Below, one piece after another: positions 52,255 through 61,693 of a stretch of DNA of 64,000 nt (positions are counted from its first letter, which is position 1; every line of letters starts with the position of its first letter). The translations under genes were made by a program, and so were the position numbers. Origin of the DNA: Pseudanabaena mucicola str. Chao 1806 (GTDB lineage: Bacteria; Cyanobacteriota; Cyanobacteriia; Pseudanabaenales; Pseudanabaenaceae); the NCBI RefSeq assembly GCF_030323025.1, contig NZ_CP097329.1, positions 217,001 through 281,000 of the forward strand, given 5' to 3'. The notes below the pieces were generated by a model. That model saw only the letters and a program-made list of their open reading frames with translations. It did not search any database and was not told the DNA's origin.

Positions 52255-53853
52255 ATGGATGAGGCTACTATTGTCAGTGCGATACAGGCAGACCTTCAAA
52301 ACTATAAAGTAAAAGCCCAAATCCGACGCAAGGAATCTCAGCTACATGTTCTAATCTCTAGAGCCGAAGGCGATGAGATTGACTATGCATCTCTCTATGA
52401 TATTGTGAAACGCCGTGTTGATAAGCTAGGTATCGAATGGGCAAATAGTTTAGTACTATATGGCAAAATTGCTGGAGCCAAACATCCCGAGTGGCGAAAA
52501 AAAGGTGATTTAAATCCGCCTTTACCTTTAATTGAATTTGATCTCGATGACCTAGAAGAATTAGAAGGGCTAGAAGATCTAGTCAATCTCACTTTACCAA
52601 CAGAAACCATTGATAAGACTTCGACTCAAGTAAAAGAGCTTAAGTCCGAGAGTCACGAAAATTTTGAAAGTTTTAAGCAAAGCATTGAGAATGACCTAAG
52701 AAGAGCAGCTTTAAAAAATGGTAATAATAATGATATTAATGTGAGTGGCAATGGGATTCACAAAAAAGAGCGGACTGAGGACTTTGATTTTGGGGATTTA
52801 GATTTTGGGGAATTTAAACTAGATAATCTCAATCAAAAAACCTTTAAGTTAGACAAACTAGAACCAACTCCTCTTGATGCGGATGCTTTTGATTTAAAGC
52901 ATCCATCTCTAAATAATCGATCGCCTGTAGATAAAGACACTTGGTTAGATGATAATCTTGCCTCAGACCAAACCACAATGGCAATGCCATTGCTGCCCCC
53001 ACCACCATTGCCACCTAAAAAACAGATTCCGAAACCTAGCGATGAGATTGAAAATCAGCCAGAACTAGCAGATACAACTGCATCTAAATCCAAATCATTG
53101 CTTATATCTAGTGTCTTTATAGTCCTAGCAATCAGTGTCGTGGGGATATGTGGTTGGCTCCTATGGGAGAGGTCACTACAGCAAAAATATATTGCCAATG
53201 CCCGTGATCTGAGCAACCAAACTCTCAATCCCAAAACAGCAACAAAATTAGAATCTCTGACTGAAACTCGTAATCAGTTACAGTTAACTATTTTACAACT
53301 GGAAGATATTCCTGAGCGTCCTGCTTCATTGTATACAGATGCTCAAGTTGAGTTAACAACATTGCGTCCGAAGTTAGAGGAATTTGATCGCAAGATTAAT
53401 CTAGAGCAGGATGCGAATAAGAAGTTGGAGTCAGCAAAGAATGGTACGATTGAGGCAGCTAAACTAGTCCAAAATCCACCTCATAAATCTACTGTTTGGA
53501 AATCTGCTCAAGAGAAGCGTCAACAAGCGATCAAATTATTGGAAGAAGTTCCTACCGATTCTTTGCTATACGCTGATGCTCAAAAAGCACTCAAAATCTA
53601 TCGTTCTGAATTAGTCCAAATCAGCAAATGGGTAGATATACAACAGAGAGCTGAGTCGGCAGCAGCTAATGTCAATCCTATTGTCGCGAATCAATTAAAG
53701 CAGTTGAAGAGTAAATCTCCAGAAAAGCTGAAATTTTTACCTCAATGCAAGATTATTTTACAACCGCAAATTTCTAATTTGGATGGTCAAAGGGTAGGAT
53801 TGCCCACAGTTACGCTCACTGAATATCTATGTGCCTATTTCTGGGATTCATAG
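52255..53853 (+). CDS. Cyanobacterial protein of unknown function with one membrane helix
   Basis: The 532-residue protein has a globular N-terminal domain (about 1-85) and an acidic linker ('EFDLDDLEELEGLEDLVNL' and an FDFGDLDFGEF repeat). A proline-rich patch ('LLPPPPLPPKKQIPKP') and a single membrane helix near residues 280-300 ('LLISSVFIVLAISVVGICGW') follow, then a periplasmic helical region with coiled-coil character. It is divergent from nblS, 81 nt between starts, so the two may share regulation. I do not recognise the family. Confidence 0.75.
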   Translation: MDEATIVSAIQADLQNYKVKAQIRRKESQLHVLISRAEGDEIDYASLYDIVKRRVDKLGIEWANSLVLYGKIAGAKHPEWRKKGDLNPPLPLIEFDLDDLEELEGLEDLVNLTLPTETIDKTSTQVKELKSESHENFESFKQSIENDLRRAALKNGNNNDINVSGNGIHKKERTEDFDFGDLDFGEFKLDNLNQKTFKLDKLEPTPLDADAFDLKHPSLNNRSPVDKDTWLDDNLASDQTTMAMPLLPPPPLPPKKQIPKPSDEIENQPELADTTASKSKSLLISSVFIVLAISVVGICGWLLWERSLQQKYIANARDLSNQTLNPKTATKLESLTETRNQLQLTILQLEDIPERPASLYTDAQVELTTLRPKLEEFDRKINLEQDANKKLESAKNGTIEAAKLVQNPPHKSTVWKSAQEKRQQAIKLLEEVPTDSLLYADAQKALKIYRSELVQISKWVDIQQRAESAAANVNPIVANQLKQLKSKSPEKLKFLPQCKIILQPQISNLDGQRVGLPTVTLTEYLCAYFWDS

Positions 53854-53955
53854 CTTTGTTTTCGAGTAAAGTTTGAACGTATCGCTGAGCAATATGTGTA
53901 AACTTTGTTGATTGTTTAGCTCCAAAACTTTGATAACTACTGAGTGGGATTTTCC

Positions 53956-54690
53956 ATGACTTACTCACTGCGAATTGTCGATATGGCTGAGAGCGATCGC
54001 CCAAGGGAAAGATTGCTGAGCCAAGGAGTTCGCAGTCTTTCTAATGCAGAATTAGTGGCGATCCTACTAGGCACGGGACAGGGAGCAGGTAAGCTCTCGG
54101 CTGTGGGGTTGGGGCAGTTGATTTTGCAGACTATTAGCAAAGACCGCACTGGTGATCCTGTAGCAGCTTTGCAGACTGTATCCGCCGAAGAACTGATGCA
54201 AATCGAGGGGGTCGGTCCTGCTAAGGCAACGGCAATTTTGGCAGCGATCGAATTAGGGAAAAGGGCACTTTATGCCAAGCCGCCTGATTTAACCGAAGTA
54301 ACTGATCCAGCGATCGCGGCGGCGGCTCTGAGTCAAGATCTAATGTGGCAACCGCAGGAACGCCTGGCTGTAGTCATGCTCAACAACAAAAATCGCATTA
54401 TTGCCCAACGGGTGATTACCATTGGTACTGCGACAGAAACCCTTGCCCACCCTCGTGATATTTTTCGAGAAGTGCTGAAAAGTGGAGCAGTCCGTCTGAT
54501 TGTGGCGCACAATCATCCATCAGGGAATACTACGCCTAGTCCTGAAGATATTAATCTGACACGCCAATTATTAGAAGCTGCAAGGATGCTCAGTATTCCT
54601 CTCTTAGATCATTTAATTTTAGGGAACGGAACCTTTTCGAGTATTCGTGAAGTATCAACATTATGGAAAGAGGTTCCGCAATCAGAGTAA
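53956..54690 (+). CDS. radC: RadC family protein (JAB/MPN domain)
   Basis: This protein of about 244 residues has an N-terminal helix-hairpin-helix region ('[20 protein letters not shown]') and a C-terminal JAB metalloprotease-like domain with '[19 protein letters not shown]' (HxH...S..D). The family was named for DNA repair, but its activity is unproven. The start is ATG 53956, behind GTGGGA. Confidence 0.93.
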   Translation: MTYSLRIVDMAESDRPRERLLSQGVRSLSNAELVAILLGTGQGAGKLSAVGLGQLILQTISKDRTGDPVAALQTVSAEELMQIEGVGPAKATAILAAIELGKRALYAKPPDLTEVTDPAIAAAALSQDLMWQPQERLAVVMLNNKNRIIAQRVITIGTATETLAHPRDIFREVLKSGAVRLIVAHNHPSGNTTPSPEDINLTRQLLEAARMLSIPLLDHLILGNGTFSSIREVSTLWKEVPQSE

Positions 54691-54794
54691 GATTGCAGGG
54701 CTAGTAGATAGCTTAACCATAGCGATCGCTTTTTTGCTACTTTACATTGATGGCTATTCTGTCTCAAAAATTGCTGTCATAGAAAACTAAAATT

Positions 54795-55841
54795 GTGTCT
54801 TTGAGACCTCTACCATCACCTATTTTATCTGGACAACCTCTGACAGCACTTGCCCCGATGCAGGACGTAACCGATCTTGCTTTCATGCAAATGCTCAGTG
54901 AATATGGCTGTCCTGATTATTACGTGACTGAATATTTTCGGGTATACGCCAACTCTAATCTTGATAAAAAGATTCTCAAATCAATCACCTGTAATACAAC
55001 GAGTAGACCTGTATTTGCTCAATTAATTGGTGAAAGCATTCCTGATATGTTGCGGATTACTCAGCAGCTTACCAAATACCCGATCGCAGGCATCGATCTT
55101 AACCTTGGCTGTCCTGCGCCGCGTGTCTATCGCAAAAATGTCGGAGGTGGACTATTGCGCGAACCTGAAACCATTGAACGGATTTTTGATGCTTTGCGAT
55201 CGCAAATTTCGGGACTGTTTACCGTGAAAATGCGCGTAGGTTTTGACTCGATAGATAATTTTGAGAAGCTATTGCAATTAATCAATCAATATCAAATTGA
55301 TATGCTCAGCTTGCATGGACGCACAGTCAAGGAGTTATATCGTGGTGAAGTGCATTATGACTTGATCCGACATGCTGTGCAAACTGTAAACTGTCCTGTG
55401 TTAGCTAATGGCAATGTCACTTCTTACCTTAAAGCTGAACAGATTTTAAAAGAAACGGGTGCGGCAGGTGTAATGATTGGGCGATCAGCAATTCGTAATC
55501 CTTGGATTTTTCAACAAATACGCGATCACTTTGCTGGTAAACCTGTCCAAATTGTTAACCTTGCGGATGTGCATAAATATATTCAGCATCTATTCGCGAT
55601 TACTTGCCAAGATACGCTCAGAGAGAAATCCCATGTCAATAGTTTGAAAAAGTTCCTCAACTTCATTGGTACTAGTATTGATCCCGATGGTAAATTTTTA
55701 AGAGAAATGCGTTTGGTGCAATCTAAACAAGAGCTTTTTGACTTGTGCGATCACCATTTATTGACAAATCCTCAACGTCCCTTTGCGATCGAACCATTTG
55801 AAAGTCTAATAGCGCGTCCTAGTTGTGAATCCTGCGAATAA
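54795..55841 (+). CDS. tRNA-dihydrouridine synthase
   Basis: The 348-residue FMN-dependent TIM-barrel protein has 'LAPMQDVTDLAF', the catalytic-Cys loop 'DLNLGCPAPRVYRKNVGGGL' and 'SLHGRTVKELYRG', 'MIGRSAIRNPWIF'. It reduces uridine to dihydrouridine in tRNA. Which Dus subtype is uncertain, although the short C-terminus suggests a DusC-like form. It starts with GTG. Confidence 0.9.
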   Translation: MSLRPLPSPILSGQPLTALAPMQDVTDLAFMQMLSEYGCPDYYVTEYFRVYANSNLDKKILKSITCNTTSRPVFAQLIGESIPDMLRITQQLTKYPIAGIDLNLGCPAPRVYRKNVGGGLLREPETIERIFDALRSQISGLFTVKMRVGFDSIDNFEKLLQLINQYQIDMLSLHGRTVKELYRGEVHYDLIRHAVQTVNCPVLANGNVTSYLKAEQILKETGAAGVMIGRSAIRNPWIFQQIRDHFAGKPVQIVNLADVHKYIQHLFAITCQDTLREKSHVNSLKKFLNFIGTSIDPDGKFLREMRLVQSKQELFDLCDHHLLTNPQRPFAIEPFESLIARPSCESCE

Positions 55842-55850
55842 GAGCATTAG

Positions 55851-56190
55851 AAATTACGCAAACTGTACGAATTTATTAAGTTTAAGACTTACGCAAAATA
55901 ACCAATAACTCAAGTTCTTGACTCAAAGCTAAAGTCAGCTAAAGCGGGCTCAAGAACGTTTGTAATCAACCCGTTTTAACGGGGTTTAAGCTTTCAGCCT
56001 GTAATTTACAGCCTATTGAGGCTTTGAGTAGTACAGAAATATTTTTGAAAGTGGCGCTTTGCGCCACTTTCAAAAATATTTCTGGGTTTTGAGTAAGCGC
56101 AAAGCGCTGTATTACAGGGGTATTGCATAAGTCCTATAGGTTTAAGGTATGTAATACGGGCGAAGCTCTCACTACATCTACTCAATTCTA
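55851..56190. repeat. Nested repeat: family D element D2 inside a decayed family C copy
   Basis: A diverged family C sequence begins near 55853 (TTACGCAAACTGTACGAATT) and resumes at about 56137 (AAGGTATGTAATACGGGCGA). Between them is D2 (55882-56136, TAAGACTTACGCAAAA to GCATAAGTCCTA). D2 itself holds an extra hairpin GAAAGTGGCGCTTTGCGCCA (56048). This is a two- or three-level nest, adjoining family A copy A4. Confidence 0.7.
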
Positions 56191-56306
56191 AGGGACTTGA
56201 CGAGAAAAAAGGTATCACCGAGTTTGTATAGCTTCGACTTCGCTCAGCCAACTTTGGCTGAGCGAAGTCGAAGCCGTAGGCACTTTAATTAATCGTAAGT
56301 TCCTTA
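56191..56306. repeat. Family A element, copy A4, abutting the TldD-like stop
   Basis: AAGGGACTTGACGAGAAAAA ... TTAATCGTAAGTTCCTTA, with the central CTTCGCTCAGCC palindrome. The right terminal AAGGAACTTAC-side overlaps the stop codon of the TldD/PmbA-like gene (56304-56306). Confidence 0.85.
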
Positions 56307-57677
56307 CAAAGTAAATGTAAATTTGTTGACTAGCATTCCTGGAGCAAAAATACCTCCTAGCGATCGCTTTTCATAAGTACCCGTATCGGGGATAAATTCA
56401 CAGAAATCAGTAAGATTTTCAAGATTATCGCCAAAGAAATCATAAATACTGTCATCAAAGCGGAGATTCTCAATTGGTGCAATAAATTCGCCATTTTCTA
56501 CCCAAAAACAAGCATATCGGGTCATACCTGTAATGCGACCACCTGTGCGATCGCTCCAGTTTAGGTAATGCAAATTAGATAAGTAGAGTCCCGTATCTAA
56601 TTGTTTGAGAATATCAGCTTCAGCTAAATTACCTGTGGCAACTTCAGGCGATCGCATCGCTTCCCCGCTACCTGCTCCATTGGCTTTTTTGTTGTATTCC
56701 TTGGCACTGCGTGAGCTAACGAGAGTATTTACTAGCTTGCCGTTACTAATAATCGGTAAATATTCAGGGGCGACTTCACCGAGATCATTAAAGCGAGGTA
56801 CATTACCATGAATAAAATTTTCACTCAGGGATAGCAATGGGGAGAGCATGCGTTCTTGATTTTTTAGCTTAAGAAGAGCGCTACTGCCCTGCTGAAAGCT
56901 TGCTTCTCCCACACTCCATGTCAAAAATCCAAATAGTTCTGAGGAAGCGGCAGGGGCGAAATAGGCATGATATTGTCCTCGGTCTACAGTTTTGCTAGGT
57001 CTTTGCAAAGCGATTGATTGTTGTTGCGATCGCTCAATCTGGAATTTGTAATCTTGATTTTGCCAATCTTTGCCTGCATAAATTCCTTTAACTGCTTTTT
57101 CACCCGAACTGGTCTGCACAAATATGGAATAATCCACAAAAAACGAATCCGTCGCAAACCAATGTCTTTGCCCTGCGGAGTTGGCACTAGCCCGAATGAT
57201 CGAACCTGAGGCATAGAAACCTGTAAAGTCAATGTTATTGATCGGTTCGAGAATTGTGGCGATCGCTTCTTCTGGTGGTAATAAATTACCTTGATAAACT
57301 TCGCGACTTGAGCCTTGATTTTCGGGGATGACTAGATAAGGATTTTCAGGAATTTGCACTATTTCTTGGCGTAAATAGTTAAGACTGGCAGTGGCGTGGG
57401 CTATATCGATCGCGTGATCGCTGGTAAATGGAAACTCAGCATTGGCTTCACGCTGATTATAGATAAGTGATATGGTCACATTCCCATCGGCAACCAGCCC
57501 TGATTGACGTACCTTTGCATGATTAAATCGAGTGAACTGACTGCGCTCACTCGTCAAGCTAATAGTTAGGTATTCACCAAAACGGAGACTATTAATTAAA
57601 TAATCAGCAAGCTTGTAAAATACGTGCTCCAAAGTTTGCTCTTCCGAATTTCTGATCATTAAAGTTATGTCTCTCAT
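56304..57677 (-). CDS. TldD/PmbA-family (TldE-like) protein
   Basis: The 457-residue protein shows the family's N-terminal 'TRFNHAKVRQSG' strand region and the C-terminal 'GSGEAMRSPEVATGNL', 'GGRITGMTRYACFWVENG' and 'SLGGIFAPGMLVNKFTFTL'. No HExxH motif is visible, so it resembles the non-catalytic TldE/PmbA partner. TldD/E process peptides such as microcin B17 and may act in quality control. A TldD partner is not in the window. The start could be ATG 57659. The stop codon lies on a family A element. Confidence 0.85.
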   Translation of the reverse strand: MRDITLMIRNSEEQTLEHVFYKLADYLINSLRFGEYLTISLTSERSQFTRFNHAKVRQSGLVADGNVTISLIYNQREANAEFPFTSDHAIDIAHATASLNYLRQEIVQIPENPYLVIPENQGSSREVYQGNLLPPEEAIATILEPINNIDFTGFYASGSIIRASANSAGQRHWFATDSFFVDYSIFVQTSSGEKAVKGIYAGKDWQNQDYKFQIERSQQQSIALQRPSKTVDRGQYHAYFAPAASSELFGFLTWSVGEASFQQGSSALLKLKNQERMLSPLLSLSENFIHGNVPRFNDLGEVAPEYLPIISNGKLVNTLVSSRSAKEYNKKANGAGSGEAMRSPEVATGNLAEADILKQLDTGLYLSNLHYLNWSDRTGGRITGMTRYACFWVENGEFIAPIENLRFDDSIYDFFGDNLENLTDFCEFIPDTGTYEKRSLGGIFAPGMLVNKFTFTL

Positions 57678-57777
57678 TAATCTCTTATCGGTCTTAGGGA
57701 CTAGTTGCTGACAAAGACAACATTCTCAAGAAAACCCCCTATCAATCTTACGTTAATCTATTGCCATCCTAAATGGT

Positions 57778-57870
57778 TAGGACTTACGCAAACCGAACGA
57801 ATTTCTTAGGATTGAGCTAGATGTGGTGCGGGCGAAGCCCGCACCACATCTACCCAATGCGTAAGTCCTA
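57778..57870. repeat. Family C palindromic element, copy C5
   Basis: TAGGACTTACGCAAACCGAA ... CCCAATGCGTAAGTCCTA with GGTGCGGGCGAAGCCCGCACC in the centre. It is almost identical to C1 and C2. Confidence 0.85.
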
Positions 57871-57988
57871 ATGGTTTCTAAATGGTTTGTGCAAGCGCTG
57901 CCTCCCATCTTTTGTTTTTTTGATTCAGCACAACACGCTATAACTAGCGATCGCTATAGAATTAATGTTGTAATTTATAGACATAGAT

Positions 57989-59323
57989 GTGAATCCTGCT
58001 AGAACCATATGTTTTGGCTTTTTAGCCGTTATCTCATTTGGCACATTGTTATTGATGCTGCCCTTATCTTCCAGTAACGGCACATGGACAGACCCAATTA
58101 CGGCTCTGTTTACATCAACATCAGCAGTATGTGTGACAGGGCTTTCGGTGGTTGATGTGGGCAAGTTTTATTCCTTTTGGGGACAACTCTTTTTGACGGG
58201 TTTAGTCCAAGTAGGTGGATTGGGCTATATGACCGCAACTTCGATCCTGCTATTACTCATTGGTCGTAAATTTAGCTTGCGAGACAAAATCACCCTTCAG
58301 CAATCCTTAGATATCCCTGGCATTCGTGGTGGACTGCAATTAGTGAAGTCCATCATTGCTGTGACCATGCTATTTGAACTCACAGGTGTATTGCTCCTCA
58401 TTCCGATCTTTAATCAAAAGATGAGTTTTCAGGAGAGTGTCTGGCAAGCAATTTTTCACAGTGTAAATGCTTTTAATAATGCAGGATTTAGCCTATTTAC
58501 AGATAACTTAATGGGCTATGTGAAGACCCCGATGGTGAGCATCATTATTGGTTTGCTGATTATATTTGGTGGGATTGGCTATCAGGTAATTTTAGAAGGT
58601 TATCTCTGGATTCGTACTAAGTTTTCGCGTAGCCGTGACTATATTTCGTTTAGCTTGACCTTTTGCGTTGTGACCAGTACGACGATCGCTTTATTGCTAT
58701 TTGGGACTCTTACTTTCTGGTTGACCGAATTTCACAATAATGACACTCTTGGCAACCTATCACTATTTGAACAAATTGTGGCTGCATGGTTTCAGTCTGT
58801 CAGCACCCGTACTGCAGGATTTAACACAATTGATAACGGTAAAATGACGGTAACAGCAATGTTTATCTCGATCACCCTGATGTTCATTGGTGCAAGTCCA
58901 GGCAGTACAGGCGGGGGGATTAAAACTACTACGGCAAGAATCTTGGCAAGTTGCACAGGCGCAGCTTTGCAAGGTCGCGATCAAGTTAATCTGTACAGGC
59001 TCCAAGTTCCCAATGGTCTCATTTTGAAAGCCGTTGGTGTAGCGGTAGGCTCACTATTTACCGTGATTTGCTCCACGGGTTTACTATCACTGACAGATCA
59101 CAATATGAGCTTTATCAGCATCTTATTTGAGGCAACCTCTGCTTTTGCTACAGTTGGTCTATCCACAGGCATTACCAGTGCGTTGTCCCCCGCAGGTCGG
59201 CTGGTGATCATTGCGACGATGTATATCGGTCGAGTGGGTGTATTGCTATTGATGGCTGCGATATTTACCGATACCAAACCTAGTTTGATTAAATATCCTC
59301 AAGAGTCGATGTTAGTTGGATAA
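57989..59323 (+). CDS. ktrB: KtrB-type potassium channel subunit
   Basis: The 444-residue membrane protein of the Trk/Ktr superfamily has four P-loop-like selectivity segments: 'TSTSAVCVTGLS', 'NAFNNAGFSLF', 'SVSTRTAGFNTID' and 'TSAFATVGLSTG'. The total of about eight helices and two pore-helix pairs is standard. It conducts K+ (with Na+ coupling in Ktr). A GTG at 57989 is the likely start. It is followed by the RCK subunit 78 nt downstream. Confidence 0.93.
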   Translation: MNPARTICFGFLAVISFGTLLLMLPLSSSNGTWTDPITALFTSTSAVCVTGLSVVDVGKFYSFWGQLFLTGLVQVGGLGYMTATSILLLLIGRKFSLRDKITLQQSLDIPGIRGGLQLVKSIIAVTMLFELTGVLLLIPIFNQKMSFQESVWQAIFHSVNAFNNAGFSLFTDNLMGYVKTPMVSIIIGLLIIFGGIGYQVILEGYLWIRTKFSRSRDYISFSLTFCVVTSTTIALLLFGTLTFWLTEFHNNDTLGNLSLFEQIVAAWFQSVSTRTAGFNTIDNGKMTVTAMFISITLMFIGASPGSTGGGIKTTTARILASCTGAALQGRDQVNLYRLQVPNGLILKAVGVAVGSLFTVICSTGLLSLTDHNMSFISILFEATSAFATVGLSTGITSALSPAGRLVIIATMYIGRVGVLLLMAAIFTDTKPSLIKYPQESMLVG

Positions 59324-59401
59324 TTTGGTTAGTGTTTATCAGCAAAGATAGCGCTAACATTTTTTGGACTTGGCATAAAGTAAAAAATTAAGGAAATTTC
59401 T

Positions 59402-60178
59402 GTGGATATCTCATCGTTAAGCTTTTTTCGGAGTCTCCGTCCCGAAAATAAACAGTTTGCAGTTATTGGTTTAGGTCGTTTTGGTCGATCCGTATGTTTC
59501 ACCCTCGATCGCCTAGGGCTTGAGGTATTGGCTGCCGACAAAGATGAGGAGCGTGTCAGTCAACTCAGGGCTGAAAATTTGGCAGCCCATTGCATTCAAC
59601 TAGATTCAACTAATCCCCTTGCCTTAAAAGAGTCAGGGATTTTAGAAATTGATACTGTAATTGTAGCGATCGGTAATTTTTTAGAAGAGAGTATCGTTAC
59701 AACCCTAAATGTCAAGGAGGCAGGAGTTAATCATGTTGTGGCTAAGGCTTCATCAGAGGTACATGGGACTTTGCTGAAGAAAGTGGGCGCAGATCTAGTG
59801 GTTTATCCAGAAGCAGAAATGGGCTGTGCTTTAGCGCGATCGCTCACCCAAAGAGGGATCCTCGAACGATTTGAGCTAGATCCAGATAACAGCATTGTGG
59901 AAGTGATGGTTCCTGAAGAATTTGATGGGAAGACAATTTTAGACCTCAAGCTCCGTAGCCATTATGGAGTAAATGTGATTGCGGTTAGCCAAAATCAAAA
60001 GTTTGAAATTAATCCTGATCCTCATCAAAAGCTATCTAGAGGCTCAGCGATCGTGGTGATTGGTAGCAACAAAAATATTAGCCGCCTTCCCATTTCCTGT
60101 GATTTGTTTAATCCAGATGGTACATCGGTTACAACTCAGTTACCCTTACATCGCTCATCGGAAGTGAAACTCAAGTAG
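59402..60178 (+). CDS. ktrA: KtrA-type RCK regulatory subunit
   Basis: The 258-residue protein has a Rossmann RCK_N domain with 'AVIGLGRFGRSVCFTLDRLG' and a C-terminal RCK_C domain ('DLKLRSHYGVNVIAVSQN'). It binds nucleotides and gates the KtrB pore. A 24-residue extension precedes the GxGxxG region. GTG start. ktrB-ktrA probably form one operon. Confidence 0.93.
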   Translation: MDISSLSFFRSLRPENKQFAVIGLGRFGRSVCFTLDRLGLEVLAADKDEERVSQLRAENLAAHCIQLDSTNPLALKESGILEIDTVIVAIGNFLEESIVTTLNVKEAGVNHVVAKASSEVHGTLLKKVGADLVVYPEAEMGCALARSLTQRGILERFELDPDNSIVEVMVPEEFDGKTILDLKLRSHYGVNVIAVSQNQKFEINPDPHQKLSRGSAIVVIGSNKNISRLPISCDLFNPDGTSVTTQLPLHRSSEVKLK

Positions 60179-60269
60179 CTTTCCAAATTTGGCATTCTGG
60201 AAATACTCAAATTAATAGCAATACCTTCATCTTATTTAACGTCAGTTCGAGTTAAGCTTGCAAATTTTA

Positions 60270-60375
60270 AAAGTCCCAAAGTAAAAGCCTTGATTAGCAA
60301 GGCTTTTACTTTGGGACTTTGAGAGAGAGTTTGCGTAGCAAAACGTTTCCCAACCGAAGACTGGGAAACAATCCT
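60270..60375. repeat. Double-hairpin repeat (related to 23931-24011)
   Basis: A 50-bp hairpin AAAGTCCCAAAGTAAAAGCC...(60270-60320) is followed by TTTGAGAGAG and a second hairpin GTTTCCCAACCG...GGGAAAC (60344-60368). The same order of modules occurs near 23931 and in part at 5857. It sits between ktrA and the NurA-like gene and may also act as the terminator for ktrA. Confidence 0.65.
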
Positions 60376-60439
60376 CTACCTAGCTCGATTGAAAAATGCT
60401 TTATTCTGTGCTATTAATTACGCAAAAATTTACAGCAGC

Positions 60440-61519
60440 ATGACTACTAATCTTGTCAAACCAATAGCAGAAAACTTTTGGAGTGAATATAACATTCGCC
60501 TAGAACCTTGGAGCATTGGCTATGATGCGCCTGTGAGTATTAATCCAGAAGAGATTCCCACCAGTGACAAGGTTAATACGGAAGTTGAAGTTGGTAATGG
60601 TGATTGGCAGCCAATCCGTAACGCGATCGCGCCAGAGCTTCCCAATCAGCTTTTATTTATCGATGGAAGATTGCGAATCGATGCTAATTTTCTAGGTCGG
60701 CGTGATGATGAGATTTTGTATGGAGCATTTGCCACAATTGCTGTAGGTGCAGTCCTTGTTGATCGCTCGATTAGCCGTGCTAAATGTATTGCCACCGAGG
60801 TGAAGCGGATTATTGCGATCGGCGGTAACTTAAATCCACCTGTCACCATCATTCCTGCGCCGATGAGTGGTCGAGGTGAGCTTAAATATGATTACTGCCT
60901 TACGAGTAGTAATAATGAAGCAGATACGCCTTCACAAATAGTGCAAAGTGCGATGCTTGATGAAGAACTTCGCATTGCCAACGAGCTATCTCTAAAAAAG
61001 GAACTAATTAAAGAAAATACCTTGATTGTGCGTGATGGTCCTTTGCTCTATCGCGTTTATCAAACCCCCTTCGAGACAATTGGCTATGTCAAAACAATGG
61101 GTAAAGCCTATTTAAGAGGAGACAATGCTCAAGTCTTGCGATCTCTTAAAGTTGGTGAACGCACACCAATTTTTCGGATTTCTAATAGCAAAGGATCTAA
61201 TCTCAGTTGGTACTTGCGATCTGGGAGCAAAGATTTAAATTATAAAAAATTGGGCTATCACGATTTGCATGGTCTTGTTCGCATTGATCTCGATGGCAGC
61301 GTTTCCCTTGAGCGGGCAAAGGAGATCGCTGACCAAAGCACCTATTTAATTCCGCAATATGCTTCCCATCCTACCCGCGATCCTCGTGCGCCTCAAAACT
61401 TAACTCCCGTTGGTGCATTGGAGAAAGAACTAGGTAGAAGAATGGGTAGTCGTGAATTAATTTCACGGCGTTTACGCGATTTTCTAGCTGAATCTGCTTA
61501 TAGTCCTATCATTGTCTAA
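60440..61519 (+). CDS. Second NurA-like protein
   Basis: This protein of about 359 residues has an early acidic strand 'LLFIDGRLRIDANFLG', a 'TLIVRDGPLLYRV' strand, 'ETIGYVKTMGKAYL', 'GERTPIFRISN...LSWYLR' and the C-terminal 'HGLVRIDLDGSV...DPRAPQNLTPVGALEKELGR'. I associate these with cyanobacterial NurA-domain proteins; conserved Asp/Glu could coordinate metal. The start is ATG 60440 ('MTTNLVKPIAENF'). It is unrelated in sequence detail to the NurA-like protein at the left edge and has no HerA neighbour. A family A element begins immediately after its stop. Confidence 0.65.
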   Translation: MTTNLVKPIAENFWSEYNIRLEPWSIGYDAPVSINPEEIPTSDKVNTEVEVGNGDWQPIRNAIAPELPNQLLFIDGRLRIDANFLGRRDDEILYGAFATIAVGAVLVDRSISRAKCIATEVKRIIAIGGNLNPPVTIIPAPMSGRGELKYDYCLTSSNNEADTPSQIVQSAMLDEELRIANELSLKKELIKENTLIVRDGPLLYRVYQTPFETIGYVKTMGKAYLRGDNAQVLRSLKVGERTPIFRISNSKGSNLSWYLRSGSKDLNYKKLGYHDLHGLVRIDLDGSVSLERAKEIADQSTYLIPQYASHPTRDPRAPQNLTPVGALEKELGRRMGSRELISRRLRDFLAESAYSPIIV

Positions 61520-61637
61520 TAAGGGACTTGCGATTAATTAAAGTACCTACGGCTTCGACTTCGATCAGCCAATGTTAGCTGATCGAAGTCGAAGCCATAC
61601 AAACTCGGTAGTCCCTTTTTTCTCGTCAAGTTCCTTA
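61520..61637. repeat. Family A element, copy A5, abutting the NurA-like stop
   Basis: TAAGGGACTTGCGATTAATT ... TCGTCAAGTTCCTTA; the orientation is inverted relative to A4. Its TA is directly behind the TAA of the preceding gene. The central palindrome reads CTTCGATCAGCC...GGCTGATCGAAG-like, with a compensated base change relative to other copies. Confidence 0.85.
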
Positions 61638-61693
61638 CTTGCTTGAAAAACGGTATAGGATGGCTATAAGCATACTTTTTCAATTACCAGAAA

